NCBI RefSeq assembly: GCF_019145475.1
Contig: NZ_JAHTKI010000001.1
Location: 620,001 to 684,000 of the forward strand
Direction of reading: 5' to 3'
Source: Pseudomonas botevensis
GTDB lineage: Bacteria > Pseudomonadota > Gammaproteobacteria > Pseudomonadales > Pseudomonadaceae
Length of the DNA: 64,000 nucleotides
Below, piece by piece: positions 14,701 through 22,920 of this stretch (position 1 is its first letter; every line of letters begins with the position of its first letter). The notes under the pieces are model-generated. The model did no database searches and was not told the origin of the DNA. It worked only from the letters and a program-made list of their open reading frames with translations. Made by a program: the position numbers and the translations under genes.

Positions 14701-16761
14701 ATGGCTTTCGAAGCAATGTTCCAGCCGATCCAGATCGGCAAACTGACCATCCGCAATCGCGTGCTCAGCACCGCGCACGCCGAGGTCTATGCGACCGACG
14801 GCGGCATGACCACCGACCGGTACGTCAAGTATTACGAAGAGAAGGCCAAGGGCGGGATCGGCCTGGCGATTTGCGGCGGTTCGTCCGTGGTCGCCATCGA
14901 CAGCCCGCAGGAATGGTGGAGCTCGGTGAACCTGTCCACCGACCGCATCATTCCGCATTTCCAGAATCTGGCCGACGCCATGCACAAGCACGGCGCCAAG
15001 ATCATGATCCAGATTACCCACATGGGCCGCCGCTCGCGCTGGGACGGTTTCAACTGGCCGACCCTGATGTCGCCGTCCGGCGTGCGTGAGCCGGTGCACC
15101 GTGCCACCTGCAAGACCATCGAGCCGGAAGAAATCTGGCGGGTGATCGGCAACTACGCGCAAGCGGCCCGTCGTGCCAAGGCCGGCGGTCTGGACGGTGT
15201 TGAACTGTCGGCCGTGCACCAGCACATGATCGACCAATTCTGGAGCCCGCGCGTCAACAAGCGGACCGACGAATGGGGCGGCACCTTCGAAGGCCGGATG
15301 AAGTTCGGTCTGGAAGTGTTGAAAGCCGTGCGCGCCGAAGTCGGTGACGATTTCTGCGTGGGCATGCGCATCTGCGGTGACGAGTTCCACCCTGATGGCC
15401 TGTCCCACGAGGACATGAAGCAGATCGCCAAGTATTACGACGACACCGGCATGCTCGATTTCATCGGCGTCGTGGGTTCGGGTTGCGACACCCACAACAC
15501 CCTGGCCAACGTGATCCCGAACATGAGTTATCCGCCGGAGCCGTTCCTGCACCTGGCAGCCGGGATCAAGGAAGTGGTCAAGGTCCCGGTGCTGCACGCG
15601 CAGAACATCAAGGACCCGAACCAGGCCACCCGTATTCTTGAAGGTGGTTACGTCGACATGGTCGGCATGACCCGTGCGCACATCGCCGACCCGCACCTGA
15701 TCGCCAAGATCAAGATGGGCCAGGTCGACCAGATCAAACAGTGCGTCGGCGCCAACTACTGCATCGACCGTCAGTACCAGGGTCTGGACGTGCTGTGCAT
15801 CCAGAACGCCGCGACCTCCCGTGAATACATGGGGCTGCCGCACATCATCGAGAAAACCACCGGGGTCAAACGCAAAGTGGTGGTGGTCGGTGCCGGTCCT
15901 GCCGGGATGGAGGCCGCCCGCGTGGCTGCCGAGCGGGGCCACGACGTGACCCTGTTCGAGAAGAAAGAGTTCATTGGCGGGCAGATCACCACGGCATCGA
16001 AAGCGCCGCAGCGTGATCAGATCGCCGGTATCACCCGCTGGTATCAACTGGAACTGGCGCGCCTGAAAGTCGACCTGCGCCTGGGCACCGCCGCCGACGC
16101 GCCGACCATTCTGGACCTGCGTCCGGACGTGGTGGTGCTGGCGGTCGGCGGTCATCCGTTCATCGAGCAGAACGAACACTGGGGCGCCGCCGAAGGGCTG
16201 GTGGTCAGCAGTTGGGACGTGCTCGACGGCAAGGTCGCGCCGGGCAAGAACGTGCTGGTCTACGACACCATCTGCGAATTCACCGGCATGTCCACCGCTG
16301 ACTTCATTGCCGACAAGGGCAGCCAGGTCGAGATCGTCACCGACGACATCAAACCGGGCGTGGCGATCGGCGGTACGTCGTTCCCGACCTACTACCGCAG
16401 CATGTACCCCAAAGAAGTGATCATGACCGGCGACATGATGCTGGAGAAGGTCTACCGCGAAGGCGACAAGCTGGTGGCGGTGCTGGAAAACGAATACACC
16501 GGCGCCAAAGAGGAGCGGGTGGTGGATCAGGTGGTGATCGAGAACGGCGTGCGCCCGGACGAAGCGATCTACTACGCGATGAAGGAAGGTTCGCGCAACA
16601 AGGGCCAGATCGACGTCGAAGCCCTGTTCGCGATCAAGCCGCAGCCATGCCTGGAGCAGAGCGGCGACGGCTACCTGCTGTTCCGCATCGGCGACTGCGT
16701 GGCCCAGCGTAACGTCCACGCGGCGATCTACGACGCGCTGCGGTTGTGCAAAGACTTCTAA
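14701..16761 (+). CDS. dgcA: Dimethylglycine demethylase, flavin subunit
   Basis: Catalyses removal of a methyl group from dimethylglycine to give sarcosine, together with DgcB. The 686-residue protein is built like trimethylamine dehydrogenase: an FMN-binding TIM barrel (residues 1-340), a short cysteine-rich linker (348-367) and an FAD/NAD-type Rossmann half (VVVVGAGPAGMEAA near residue 397 onward). The linker should ligate a 4Fe-4S cluster through four cysteines. Three are present (Cys348, Cys354, Cys367), but the second position is Ala351 (CVGANYC). GAGGA precedes the start. A REP doublet separates it from dgcB. Orthologous to PA5398. Confidence 0.93.
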   Translation: MAFEAMFQPIQIGKLTIRNRVLSTAHAEVYATDGGMTTDRYVKYYEEKAKGGIGLAICGGSSVVAIDSPQEWWSSVNLSTDRIIPHFQNLADAMHKHGAKIMIQITHMGRRSRWDGFNWPTLMSPSGVREPVHRATCKTIEPEEIWRVIGNYAQAARRAKAGGLDGVELSAVHQHMIDQFWSPRVNKRTDEWGGTFEGRMKFGLEVLKAVRAEVGDDFCVGMRICGDEFHPDGLSHEDMKQIAKYYDDTGMLDFIGVVGSGCDTHNTLANVIPNMSYPPEPFLHLAAGIKEVVKVPVLHAQNIKDPNQATRILEGGYVDMVGMTRAHIADPHLIAKIKMGQVDQIKQCVGANYCIDRQYQGLDVLCIQNAATSREYMGLPHIIEKTTGVKRKVVVVGAGPAGMEAARVAAERGHDVTLFEKKEFIGGQITTASKAPQRDQIAGITRWYQLELARLKVDLRLGTAADAPTILDLRPDVVVLAVGGHPFIEQNEHWGAAEGLVVSSWDVLDGKVAPGKNVLVYDTICEFTGMSTADFIADKGSQVEIVTDDIKPGVAIGGTSFPTYYRSMYPKEVIMTGDMMLEKVYREGDKLVAVLENEYTGAKEERVVDQVVIENGVRPDEAIYYAMKEGSRNKGQIDVEALFAIKPQPCLEQSGDGYLLFRIGDCVAQRNVHAAIYDALRLCKDF

Positions 16762-16778
16762 AGGCTTGCACATGACCC

Positions 16779-16868
16779 TGTGGGCGCGGGCTTGTTTGCG
16801 AAAGCGGCGGGTCAGTCAAGGCAGATGTGACTGACAGCATGCATTCGCGGGCAAGCCCGCTCCCACGG
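16779..16868. repeat. REPIN inside the dgc operon
   Basis: A pair of inverted REP cores (GTGGGCGCGGGCTTGTTTGC and CGCGGGCAAGCCCGCTCCCA) separated by about 40 bp lies between dgcA and dgcB. The RNA hairpin may dampen or stabilise parts of the operon message. Confidence 0.85.
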
Positions 16869-16923
16869 GACCGGACAAGGCATCTCGACCTGCAAGACCC
16901 TGCGGTCTTTGGGAGCTTCACCT

Positions 16924-18870
16924 ATGTTGAACACCCTTCTTCCAATCCTGTTGTTTGCCGCCCTGGGCCTGGGTGTCCTCGGCGCGTTGCGGCGGGTGGC
17001 CATGTGGCGTCGGGGCCGGGCCTCGAAGGTCGATCTGATCGGCGGTCTGTTCGCCATGCCCAAGCGCTACATGGTCGACCTGCACCATGTCGTGGCGCGG
17101 GACAAATACATCGCCAACACCCACGTCGCCACGGCGGGCGGGGCGGTGGCGTCGATTGTGCTGGCGATTCTGGTACACGGTTTCGGCCTGCATAACCGCA
17201 TTCTCGGCTATGCGCTGCTGCTGATGTCGGCGGTGATGTTCTTCGGCGCCATCTTCGTTTACCTGCGTCGGCGCAACCCGCCGTCGCGGCTGTCGAAAGG
17301 CCCGTGGATGCGCCTGCCGAAAAGCCTGCTGGCGTTTTCCGCGTCGTTCTTCCTGGTGACCCTGCCGGTGGCCGGGATCCTGCCGGAGAACTTCGGCGGC
17401 TGGGTGCTGGCGGTGATTCTCGGGATCGGTGTGCTGTGGGGCGTGTCGGAGCTGTTCTTCGGCATGACCTGGGGCGGGCCGATGAAACACGCCTTCGCCG
17501 GTGCCCTGCACCTGGCCTGGCACCGTCGCGCCGAGCGCTTCGGCGGCGGACGCTCCACCGGTTTGAAACCGCTGGATCTCAATGATCCGGCTGCGCCGCT
17601 GGGGGTGGAAAAACCCAAGGACTTCACTTGGAACCAGTTGCTCGGCTTCGACGCCTGCGTGCAGTGCGGCAAGTGCGAAGCAGCGTGCCCGGCGTTCGCC
17701 GCCGGCCAGCCGCTGAACCCGAAAAAACTCATTCAGGACATGGTCGTCGGCCTGGCTGGCGGCAGCGATGCCAAATTTGCCGGCAGCCCGTATCCCGGCA
17801 AGCCAATCGGTGAGCACTCGGGCAATCCGCATCAGCCGATCGTCAACGGTCTGGTCGACGCCGAAACCCTGTGGTCGTGCACCACTTGCCGCGCCTGCGT
17901 CGAGGAATGCCCGATGATGATCGAGCACGTCGACGCCATCGTCGACATGCGCCGCCATCTGACGCTGGAAAAGGGTGCGACCCCGAACAAGGGCGCCGAA
18001 GTCCTGGAAAACCTGATCGCTACCGACAACCCTGGTGGTTTCGCACCGGGCGGGCGGATGAACTGGGCGGCGGATCTGAACCTCAATCTGCTCAGCGACA
18101 AGAAGTCCACCGACGTGCTGTTCTGGGTCGGCGACGGCGCCTTCGACATGCGCAACCAGCGCACCCTGCGCGCCTTCGTCAAAGTGCTGAAAGCGGCAAA
18201 AATCGACTTCGCCGTGCTCGGCCTCGAAGAACGCGACAGCGGCGACGTGGCTCGCCGGCTCGGCGATGAGGCGACGTTCCAGTTGCTCGCCAGGCGCAAT
18301 ATCCAGACCCTGGCCAAATACAGCTTCAACCGCATCGTCACCTGCGACCCGCACAGCTTCCATGTGCTGAAAAACGAGTACGGCGCCTTCGACGGCAACT
18401 ACCTCGTGCAACACCACAGCACCTACATGGCGGAGATCATTCAGGCCGGCGCGCTGAACCTCGGGCAGCACAAAGGCGACAGCGTCACTTATCACGATCC
18501 GTGCTACCTCGGCCGCTACAACGGCGAGTACGAGGCGCCGCGTCAGGTACTGCGCGCCCTCGGCATCGAGGTCAAGGAAATGCAACGCTCCGGCTTCCGC
18601 TCGCGCTGCTGCGGCGGTGGTGGCGGGGCGCCGATTACCGACATTCCGGGCAAGCAGCGGATCCCCGACATGCGCATGGACGACATCCGCGAGACCGGTG
18701 CCGAACTGGTGGCGGTGGGTTGTCCACAATGCACGGCGATGCTCGAAGGCGTGGTCGAGCCGCGTCCGCTGATCAAGGACATCGCCGAACTGGTGGCTGA
18801 TGCGTTGCTTGAAGACGAAACGCCGAAGTCCGCCTCGGCGACCAAACGTGAACCTGCGGAGGTGCATTGA
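16924..18870 (+). CDS. dgcB: Dimethylglycine demethylase, membrane iron-sulfur subunit
   Basis: The 648-residue partner of DgcA probably passes electrons toward the respiratory chain or the adjacent ETF. The N-terminal 200 residues contain several hydrophobic helices (LLPILLFAALGLGVLGAL, LLMSAVMFFGAIFVYL). Next come two ferredoxin-like 4Fe-4S motifs (CVQCGKCEAACP and CTTCRACVEECP), then a C-terminal heterodisulfide-reductase-type CCG region (DPCYLGRYN, CCGGGGG, GCPQC). The ATG at 16924 follows GGGAG at proper distance; an upstream in-frame TTG would have no ribosome site. Its stop overlaps the etfA start by one base. Orthologous to PA5399. Confidence 0.92.
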   Translation: MLNTLLPILLFAALGLGVLGALRRVAMWRRGRASKVDLIGGLFAMPKRYMVDLHHVVARDKYIANTHVATAGGAVASIVLAILVHGFGLHNRILGYALLLMSAVMFFGAIFVYLRRRNPPSRLSKGPWMRLPKSLLAFSASFFLVTLPVAGILPENFGGWVLAVILGIGVLWGVSELFFGMTWGGPMKHAFAGALHLAWHRRAERFGGGRSTGLKPLDLNDPAAPLGVEKPKDFTWNQLLGFDACVQCGKCEAACPAFAAGQPLNPKKLIQDMVVGLAGGSDAKFAGSPYPGKPIGEHSGNPHQPIVNGLVDAETLWSCTTCRACVEECPMMIEHVDAIVDMRRHLTLEKGATPNKGAEVLENLIATDNPGGFAPGGRMNWAADLNLNLLSDKKSTDVLFWVGDGAFDMRNQRTLRAFVKVLKAAKIDFAVLGLEERDSGDVARRLGDEATFQLLARRNIQTLAKYSFNRIVTCDPHSFHVLKNEYGAFDGNYLVQHHSTYMAEIIQAGALNLGQHKGDSVTYHDPCYLGRYNGEYEAPRQVLRALGIEVKEMQRSGFRSRCCGGGGGAPITDIPGKQRIPDMRMDDIRETGAELVAVGCPQCTAMLEGVVEPRPLIKDIAELVADALLEDETPKSASATKREPAEVH

Positions 18871-20090
18871 TGAGTGACATTATCCGCCGCGACCCACGCG
18901 CCGAATGGATCGCCCGTAACCGTCTGCATCCGCTGCACGCGGCCATGCAACCGGCGCAACACAGCTGGATGGGGCCTAACGGCATCGTCCGCAAGAATCT
19001 GCACGGGATCGGCTTCATCGGCCCCAACGGCATCAAGCGTATCGACCGCAGCGGCGCCCAGCAGGGTGGGGCGGTCAAACGCTCGGCGGCAGTGGAAGTG
19101 CAATTGCCGCTGCATCAGGTGTCGGCGCCGGCGTTCTACATCAGCGTGGTGCCGGACATGGTCGGCGGCCGCCTGAGCAGCCACGACCGCGACCTGCTCG
19201 GTCTTGCCCATCAACTGGCCGGCAACGACGGCGCGGTGTTGGCGGTGGTGTTCGGCGAGCACAAGGAAAGCGCTTTCGCCACGGCGGGTGTTGACCGTCT
19301 GCTGGTGCTCGAAGGTGATGAATTCAGCGGTTATGTCCCGGAACAACGGGTGCAGGGCCTGCGGGCTGTGGATAACCAGTTCAATCCGCGTCACTGGCTG
19401 CTGCCGGACAGCCGCAGCGGTGGCGGTGAGTTGGGCCGACGCTTTGCCGCTGCGCTGGGCGAGCGTCCGGCGACGCGGGTCTGGCAGGTCAAGGATCAGG
19501 AATGCATCGGCCGTGCTGGCGCCGGGTTGCAAGACCTGGCCCGGCCGTTGGGTCGCTTGATCCTGGCCTCGGCGGAATGTGCGGAACCGGTCAGCGAAAC
19601 CCGCCACGAAGCGCTGCCGGTGGAGTTGTCCACAAGTGTCGCGCGAAGCCTGTCGCGGATCGAGGATCTGGGCGCGGTGGCGGTGGACCCGGCGGCGATT
19701 CCGATGGCTGAGGCGGAGTTCATCTTCTCCGGCGGCAATGGGGTCAAGGACTGGGCGCTGTTCCACGAGACTGCTGCCGCACTCGGCGCCACCGAAGGCG
19801 CCTCGCGGGTGGCAGTGGACGATGGCTTCATGGCTCGCGATCGCCAGGTCGGTGCGTCCGGAACCTGGGTCACCGCGCGGGTGTACGTGGCGGTGGGCAT
19901 CTCCGGGGCGATCCAGCACCTGCAAGGCATCGGCGCCTGCGACAAGGTGGTGGCGATCAACCTCGATGCCGGTTGCGACATGATCAAGCGCGCTGATTTG
20001 TCGGTGATCGGCGAGAGCGCGGAGATTCTGCAAGCCTTGATCGCGGCGGTGGCGGCTTACCGCAATGAAGCCAAGCGCGATGCGGCTTAA
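18870..20090 (+). CDS. etfA: Electron transfer flavoprotein alpha subunit of the dgc operon
   Basis: The 406-residue FAD-binding subunit ends with the standard ETF-alpha block (SGGNGVKDW, VGASGTWVTARVYVAVGISGAIQHLQG, VAINLDAGCDMIKRADLSVIG). Its N-terminal 90 residues are an operon-specific extension containing MGPNGIVRKNLHGIGFIGPNG, not found in housekeeping EtfA. It should accept electrons from DgcAB, and possibly from betaine or sarcosine oxidation, and pass them to ETF-quinone oxidoreductase. The start overlaps the dgcB stop (TGATG) and has GGAGG upstream, which indicates translational coupling. Orthologous to PA5400. Confidence 0.9.
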   Translation: MSDIIRRDPRAEWIARNRLHPLHAAMQPAQHSWMGPNGIVRKNLHGIGFIGPNGIKRIDRSGAQQGGAVKRSAAVEVQLPLHQVSAPAFYISVVPDMVGGRLSSHDRDLLGLAHQLAGNDGAVLAVVFGEHKESAFATAGVDRLLVLEGDEFSGYVPEQRVQGLRAVDNQFNPRHWLLPDSRSGGGELGRRFAAALGERPATRVWQVKDQECIGRAGAGLQDLARPLGRLILASAECAEPVSETRHEALPVELSTSVARSLSRIEDLGAVAVDPAAIPMAEAEFIFSGGNGVKDWALFHETAAALGATEGASRVAVDDGFMARDRQVGASGTWVTARVYVAVGISGAIQHLQGIGACDKVVAINLDAGCDMIKRADLSVIGESAEILQALIAAVAAYRNEAKRDAA

Positions 20091-20105
20091 GGGAAGGACA
20101 CAGTC

Positions 20106-20876
20106 ATGAATACCAATGTCATCAGCCTCGTCTCCATCGGCGCTCACCCGACCTCCGGTCGGCCGCGTCGCGCCGAACAGGATGCGCGTGCCGTGGAACT
20201 GGGCCTGCAACTGGCCGGGGATAACCTGCAAGTGCTGCATGCCGGGGATATCGCCGAACCGGCGCTACGCGCCTATCTGGGCATGGGCCTGGAACAGATG
20301 CATGTGCTGGAGCAACCGGCCGGCGCCGATGCGTTGCCGGCGTTGACCGCTTATTTGCGCGATGCCGGCGCCCAGGTGGTGCTGACCGGCAGCCAGGCGG
20401 AGACCGGCGAAGGTTCGGGCATGTTGCCGTTTCTGCTGGCCGAAGGGCTGGGCTGGCCGCTGGTGGTCGGGCTGGCGCAGGTCGAGTCGATCGGCGACGG
20501 TTCGGCGCTGGTGCTGCAAGCGTTGCCTCGTGGGCAACGTCGCCGGCTGAAGGTGCGTCTGCCGTTTCTGGCGACTGTGGATAACGCCGCGCCCAAGCCT
20601 CGGCAAAGCGCCTACGGCCCGGCCCGGCGCGGGGTGTTGCAGGCGCAGGATGTGCAAGTGGTGGACGATGAATTGCTGGCGGTGGCGAGTCTGCAACCGG
20701 CCAAGCCACGGCCGAAGCGCTTGAAGGTGATCAAGGCCAAGAGCGGCGCCGACCGGATGAAAGCGGCGACGGCCAAGGCCAGTGGCGGCGGTGGTCAGGT
20801 GCTCAAGGGCGTGACGGCGCAGGCGGGGGCCGAGGCGATTCTCAAGTTGCTGATTGAAGAAGGCGTCGTCCGCTGA
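20106..20876 (+). CDS. etfB: Electron transfer flavoprotein beta subunit of the dgc operon
   Basis: The 256-residue partner of the preceding gene shows the ETF-beta nucleotide-binding layout: an N-terminal strand with ISLVSIGAHPTSGRPRRAE, the GSQAETGEGSGMLPFLLAEGLGWP block and a basic C-terminal arm. It is shorter and more diverged than the housekeeping fatty-acid EtfB, as expected for the PA5401 group. It lies 15 bp after etfA with AAGGA before the ATG. It is the last gene of the operon; a short GC-rich repeat remnant that can form a hairpin follows at 20881-20935. Confidence 0.9.
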   Translation: MNTNVISLVSIGAHPTSGRPRRAEQDARAVELGLQLAGDNLQVLHAGDIAEPALRAYLGMGLEQMHVLEQPAGADALPALTAYLRDAGAQVVLTGSQAETGEGSGMLPFLLAEGLGWPLVVGLAQVESIGDGSALVLQALPRGQRRRLKVRLPFLATVDNAAPKPRQSAYGPARRGVLQAQDVQVVDDELLAVASLQPAKPRPKRLKVIKAKSGADRMKAATAKASGGGGQVLKGVTAQAGAEAILKLLIEEGVVR

Positions 20877-20880
20877 CAAA

Positions 20881-20935
20881 GTGCCTCACCTCAGCCCTCG
20901 GGGAGAGGACTGAGGTGAGGGCAGCGGTCTGTTGT
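20881..20935. repeat. Remnant of the 150-bp palindromic repeat, possible terminator
   Basis: Only the two ends remain (TGCCTCACCTCAGCCCTCGG and its inverted partner GGACTGAGGTGAGGGCA), joined directly so that they form a hairpin just after etfB. Confidence 0.6.
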
Positions 20936-20950
20936 CAGGCCCGAATCCGG

Positions 20951-21385
20951 ACCTTACCCACAATCCCTGTTGGCGACTCTGTGGATAACATGTTCGCCTA
21001 TCCCCCGACCCCGCGCCAATCAAGCCCTCCAGCCCTGCGATCAAAAAACAACCAGGCTAACTCGCGGTTTTTCCACATATTTTCTTCACAGCGACGATCC
21101 AAGTTGCCCCCAATCTCTGTTGGCGCTTTTGTGGATAAGATGTTCGCTATCGGCTGTAACCCATACAGTCCGTGGCCTACAGGTGTTTGTTCAAAAAACG
21201 ATCAAATTCCGCTGCGAGGCTCGATAACCTTCCCAGAGCCCTCGATTTTCCCCAGCCGGCGGTGCTTTTCCACAGCGCCGCGAAACTTACCCCCGATCTC
21301 TGTTGGCGCTTCTGTGGATAAGGTGTTCGCCATCCTCTACAGCCCTTATAAAACGTGGTGTTTAGGGGAAAGATCAAAAAATAGT
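20951..21385. repeat. Array of three long repeats, each with a perfect DnaA box
   Basis: Three copies of a unit of about 95 bp start near 20955, 21105 and 21288. Each reads CTGTTGGCG, then TGTGGATAA (the perfect DnaA box), then TGTTCGC, and ends with TCAAAAAA. The distance from the first base of the DnaA box to the first base of TCAAAAAA is exactly 61 bp in all three (20980/21041, 21130/21191, 21313/21374), although the sequence in between is diverged. The spacers between units hold boxes of the relaxed consensus in the opposite orientation (TTTTCCACA at 21069-21077 and 21266-21274). The stretch 20936-21672 has no convincing protein gene. The array may be a DnaA-binding locus outside oriC. 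Confidence 0.8.
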
Positions 21386-21493
21386 CAATCCGTGGGGAAA
21401 ACCTTGATTCTTGATAAGTCGAGGATTTTTTGAGGCTGACTCAGTAAAACCTGGACGCAGAATCGGGTTGTTCAGCATTGCTGCGGATCTAAA

Positions 21494-21502
21494 TGTGGAT
21501 AA
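21494..21502 (-). other. Fourth perfect DnaA box
   Basis: TGTGGATAA occurs 181 bp after the box of the third repeat, in the same orientation, but without the flanking CTGTTGGCG and TCAAAAAA blocks. It looks like a decayed or separate copy. Confidence 0.7.
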
Positions 21503-21672
21503 CTTGAACAGGATCACATTCAGCCTGAGGAGCGCGCCCGCTGACCGGGTTCTTTGCTCATATCTGGCGCCAGGCGCTTCCCGCACAGCCGTTGTTGAAC
21601 GGCGCGCGGCAGCGTATCCGGATATATAGCAAATACAAATAACTTCAGGTTCCTTTGCGTATATCTGGCGGT

Positions 21673-21701
21673 TTGACATTACTTTGTTTGCCGACTTTAA
21701 T
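21673..21701 (+). promoter_or_regulatory. Strong sigma-70-type promoter
   Basis: TTGACA (21673-21678), a perfect -35, is followed after exactly 17 bp by TTTAAT (21696-21701), five of six matches to the -10 consensus. Transcription would start near 21708 and run into the two unknown genes through a leader of about 280 nt. The leader includes a short Shine-Dalgarno-equipped frame at 21771-21797 (eight codons, MDCFTRIN) and a GCGATATCGC palindrome (21849-21858). Confidence 0.65.
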
Positions 21702-21987
21702 CTCCCTCGCGATGAAGTGAACAAGGTTGTTCAACACGTTTTTCTCATGCCTCTGTGCAGGAGTCATGCAATGGATTGTTTCACGCGAATCAACTAATAA
21801 CGTTGTCCATAAAACGCTTTCCGCTTGATGGCCGCTGATTGAATGGCGCGATATCGCGTATCTGGAAGTTTATATCAGCTGCCGATGAGTGAAATGTCGG
21901 GAAGCAATGGCGAGCCTGTCCAGGATGTTGGTGCATGCTCGATTATATGGCGAACTGGTAACACCCAATTTACAAGGAGTTATGGAA

Positions 21988-22617
21988 ATGTCTAAAGCAG
22001 CCAAGTCCGAAGTAAAGTCCGTTGCCGCCGCAGCGGTCGCACCGTCCAAAGGTGCGTATGTTGAACTGTTGAATGAAATGCGCACTCACGCCAAACATCG
22101 TTCCGCGGGCTCCGCGCGTGGTGTGCTGATGGCGTCCCCGCATTTGCAGCAGATTCATTTGCGCAGTCTTTACGTCAGCACCAACAGTTCCAATGATCCG
22201 GCGGTGAGGTATCTGGAGCCAAAGGCGCGGGAGGCCGGGGAAGGGCAGGCGGATCAGTCCGAGACTGAACTGACCAAGGCCACGGAGGCCTTTGAGAATT
22301 CAGGTTCGACGGACACTTCGGATTACAAGAAAAAGCTTGAAGAACTGCGCAAGCGGGATCAGGAAGCGGCCAATAAGCGTATCGACAAAATGTACGATGA
22401 GGCCATTGCGCAAATAGACAAGTTTCCGCAAAGCGGCGATGCGGTGGTCGGCTTCATGGAAACGTTTGGTGGTTTGTTCAATGCCGTTCTGGACAAGATC
22501 ACCGACTTCTTTGTCGAAGTAGGAAAAAATATCCTTAATTGGCTGAAAAATGTCTGGGAAAAAATTACCAGTACCTTCAATTCGGTGGTCAGCTGGATTA
22601 CCGGCTGGTTCTCCTGA
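21988..22617 (+). CDS. Unknown protein A with amphipathic tryptophan-rich C-terminus
   Basis: The frame encodes 209 residues. AAGGAG lies 8 bases before the ATG at 21988; an ATG two codons earlier is too close to it. Residues 1-50 are basic and alanine-rich, and 80-120 are acidic and probably disordered. Residues 112-146 form a charged helix (LRKRDQEAANKRIDKMYDEA). From about 150 to the end run amphipathic or hydrophobic segments (GFMETFGGLFNAVLDKITDF, ILNWLKNVW, SVVSWITGWFS). I do not recognise a family. The C-terminal part could insert into or lie on a membrane. The next gene starts inside its stop codon and shares the charged helix. AT content is visibly above that of the flanking operons, suggesting acquisition. 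Confidence 0.75.
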   Translation: MSKAAKSEVKSVAAAAVAPSKGAYVELLNEMRTHAKHRSAGSARGVLMASPHLQQIHLRSLYVSTNSSNDPAVRYLEPKAREAGEGQADQSETELTKATEAFENSGSTDTSDYKKKLEELRKRDQEAANKRIDKMYDEAIAQIDKFPQSGDAVVGFMETFGGLFNAVLDKITDFFVEVGKNILNWLKNVWEKITSTFNSVVSWITGWFS

Positions 22618-22895
22618 TGAATAAGCCAGTAGGGCCGCCACCGTTCATTAATCCTATTGAAGGTGAGTGGTGTCGCGCATTCAATCTCGAAGAAAACAGA
22701 GCGCTTGTAGATAATAAAGCGAAACTGGATGTTCTTCGTCAGCGCGATAAGAAAAGAACCGAAGAACGGATCGATCGTTTATACGATGAGTTATTGATAA
22801 AAGTTGACCCCGACTATAAGCGGCCGCCCGACTCTTCCGACATAAACCGCATTTATTCGCTGGCGCAGAGCATTATTAGCTCGTGGAACTGGTGA
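22617..22895 (+). CDS. Unknown protein B, partner and partial paralogue of protein A
   Basis: The frame encodes 92 residues. The ATG overlaps the stop of the previous gene by one base (TGATG), so translation is probably coupled. Residues 40-64 (VLRQRDKKRTEERIDRLYDE) align with residues 120-144 of protein A with roughly 11 identities in 26, and both proteins end in a short Trp-containing hydrophobic tail (here SLAQSIISSWNW). The N-terminus is proline-rich (PVGPPPFINP). No family is recognised. The pair looks like a two-component product, for example two subunits of one complex, or a toxin or effector with its helper; nothing in sequence decides this. A strong terminator follows 25 bp later. 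Confidence 0.7.
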   Translation: MNKPVGPPPFINPIEGEWCRAFNLEENRALVDNKAKLDVLRQRDKKRTEERIDRLYDELLIKVDPDYKRPPDSSDINRIYSLAQSIISSWNW

Positions 22896-22920
22896 ACCAA
22901 CGATTCAGGAGTGCTAAAGA

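Noticed and set aside
13114..16773. Very long open frame on the minus strand opposite the dipeptidase-like gene, DUF5943 gene and dgcA (about 1200 codons)
   Set aside because: It has the composition of a GC-skew shadow (rich in His, Val, Gly, Asp), no ribosome site and no family likeness, while the plus strand encodes clear conserved enzymes over the same bases.
20951..21385. CRISPR array
   Set aside because: Only three imperfect long repeats with unequal spacers and no cas genes; the conserved parts are DnaA boxes and A-tracts, not CRISPR repeats.
20915..21433. Plus-strand frame of about 170 codons across the DnaA-box repeats
   Set aside because: It exists only because the repeat lengths keep the frame open; the translated repeats are unlike each other where the DNA is diverged, and no start site is evident. 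Best read as non-coding repeat DNA.
21988..22895. Phage lysis cassette (holin plus partner) as explanation for the unknown gene pair
   Set aside because: Neither protein has the clean transmembrane helices of holins, no endolysin or phage gene is near, and the shared charged helix is not a holin feature.
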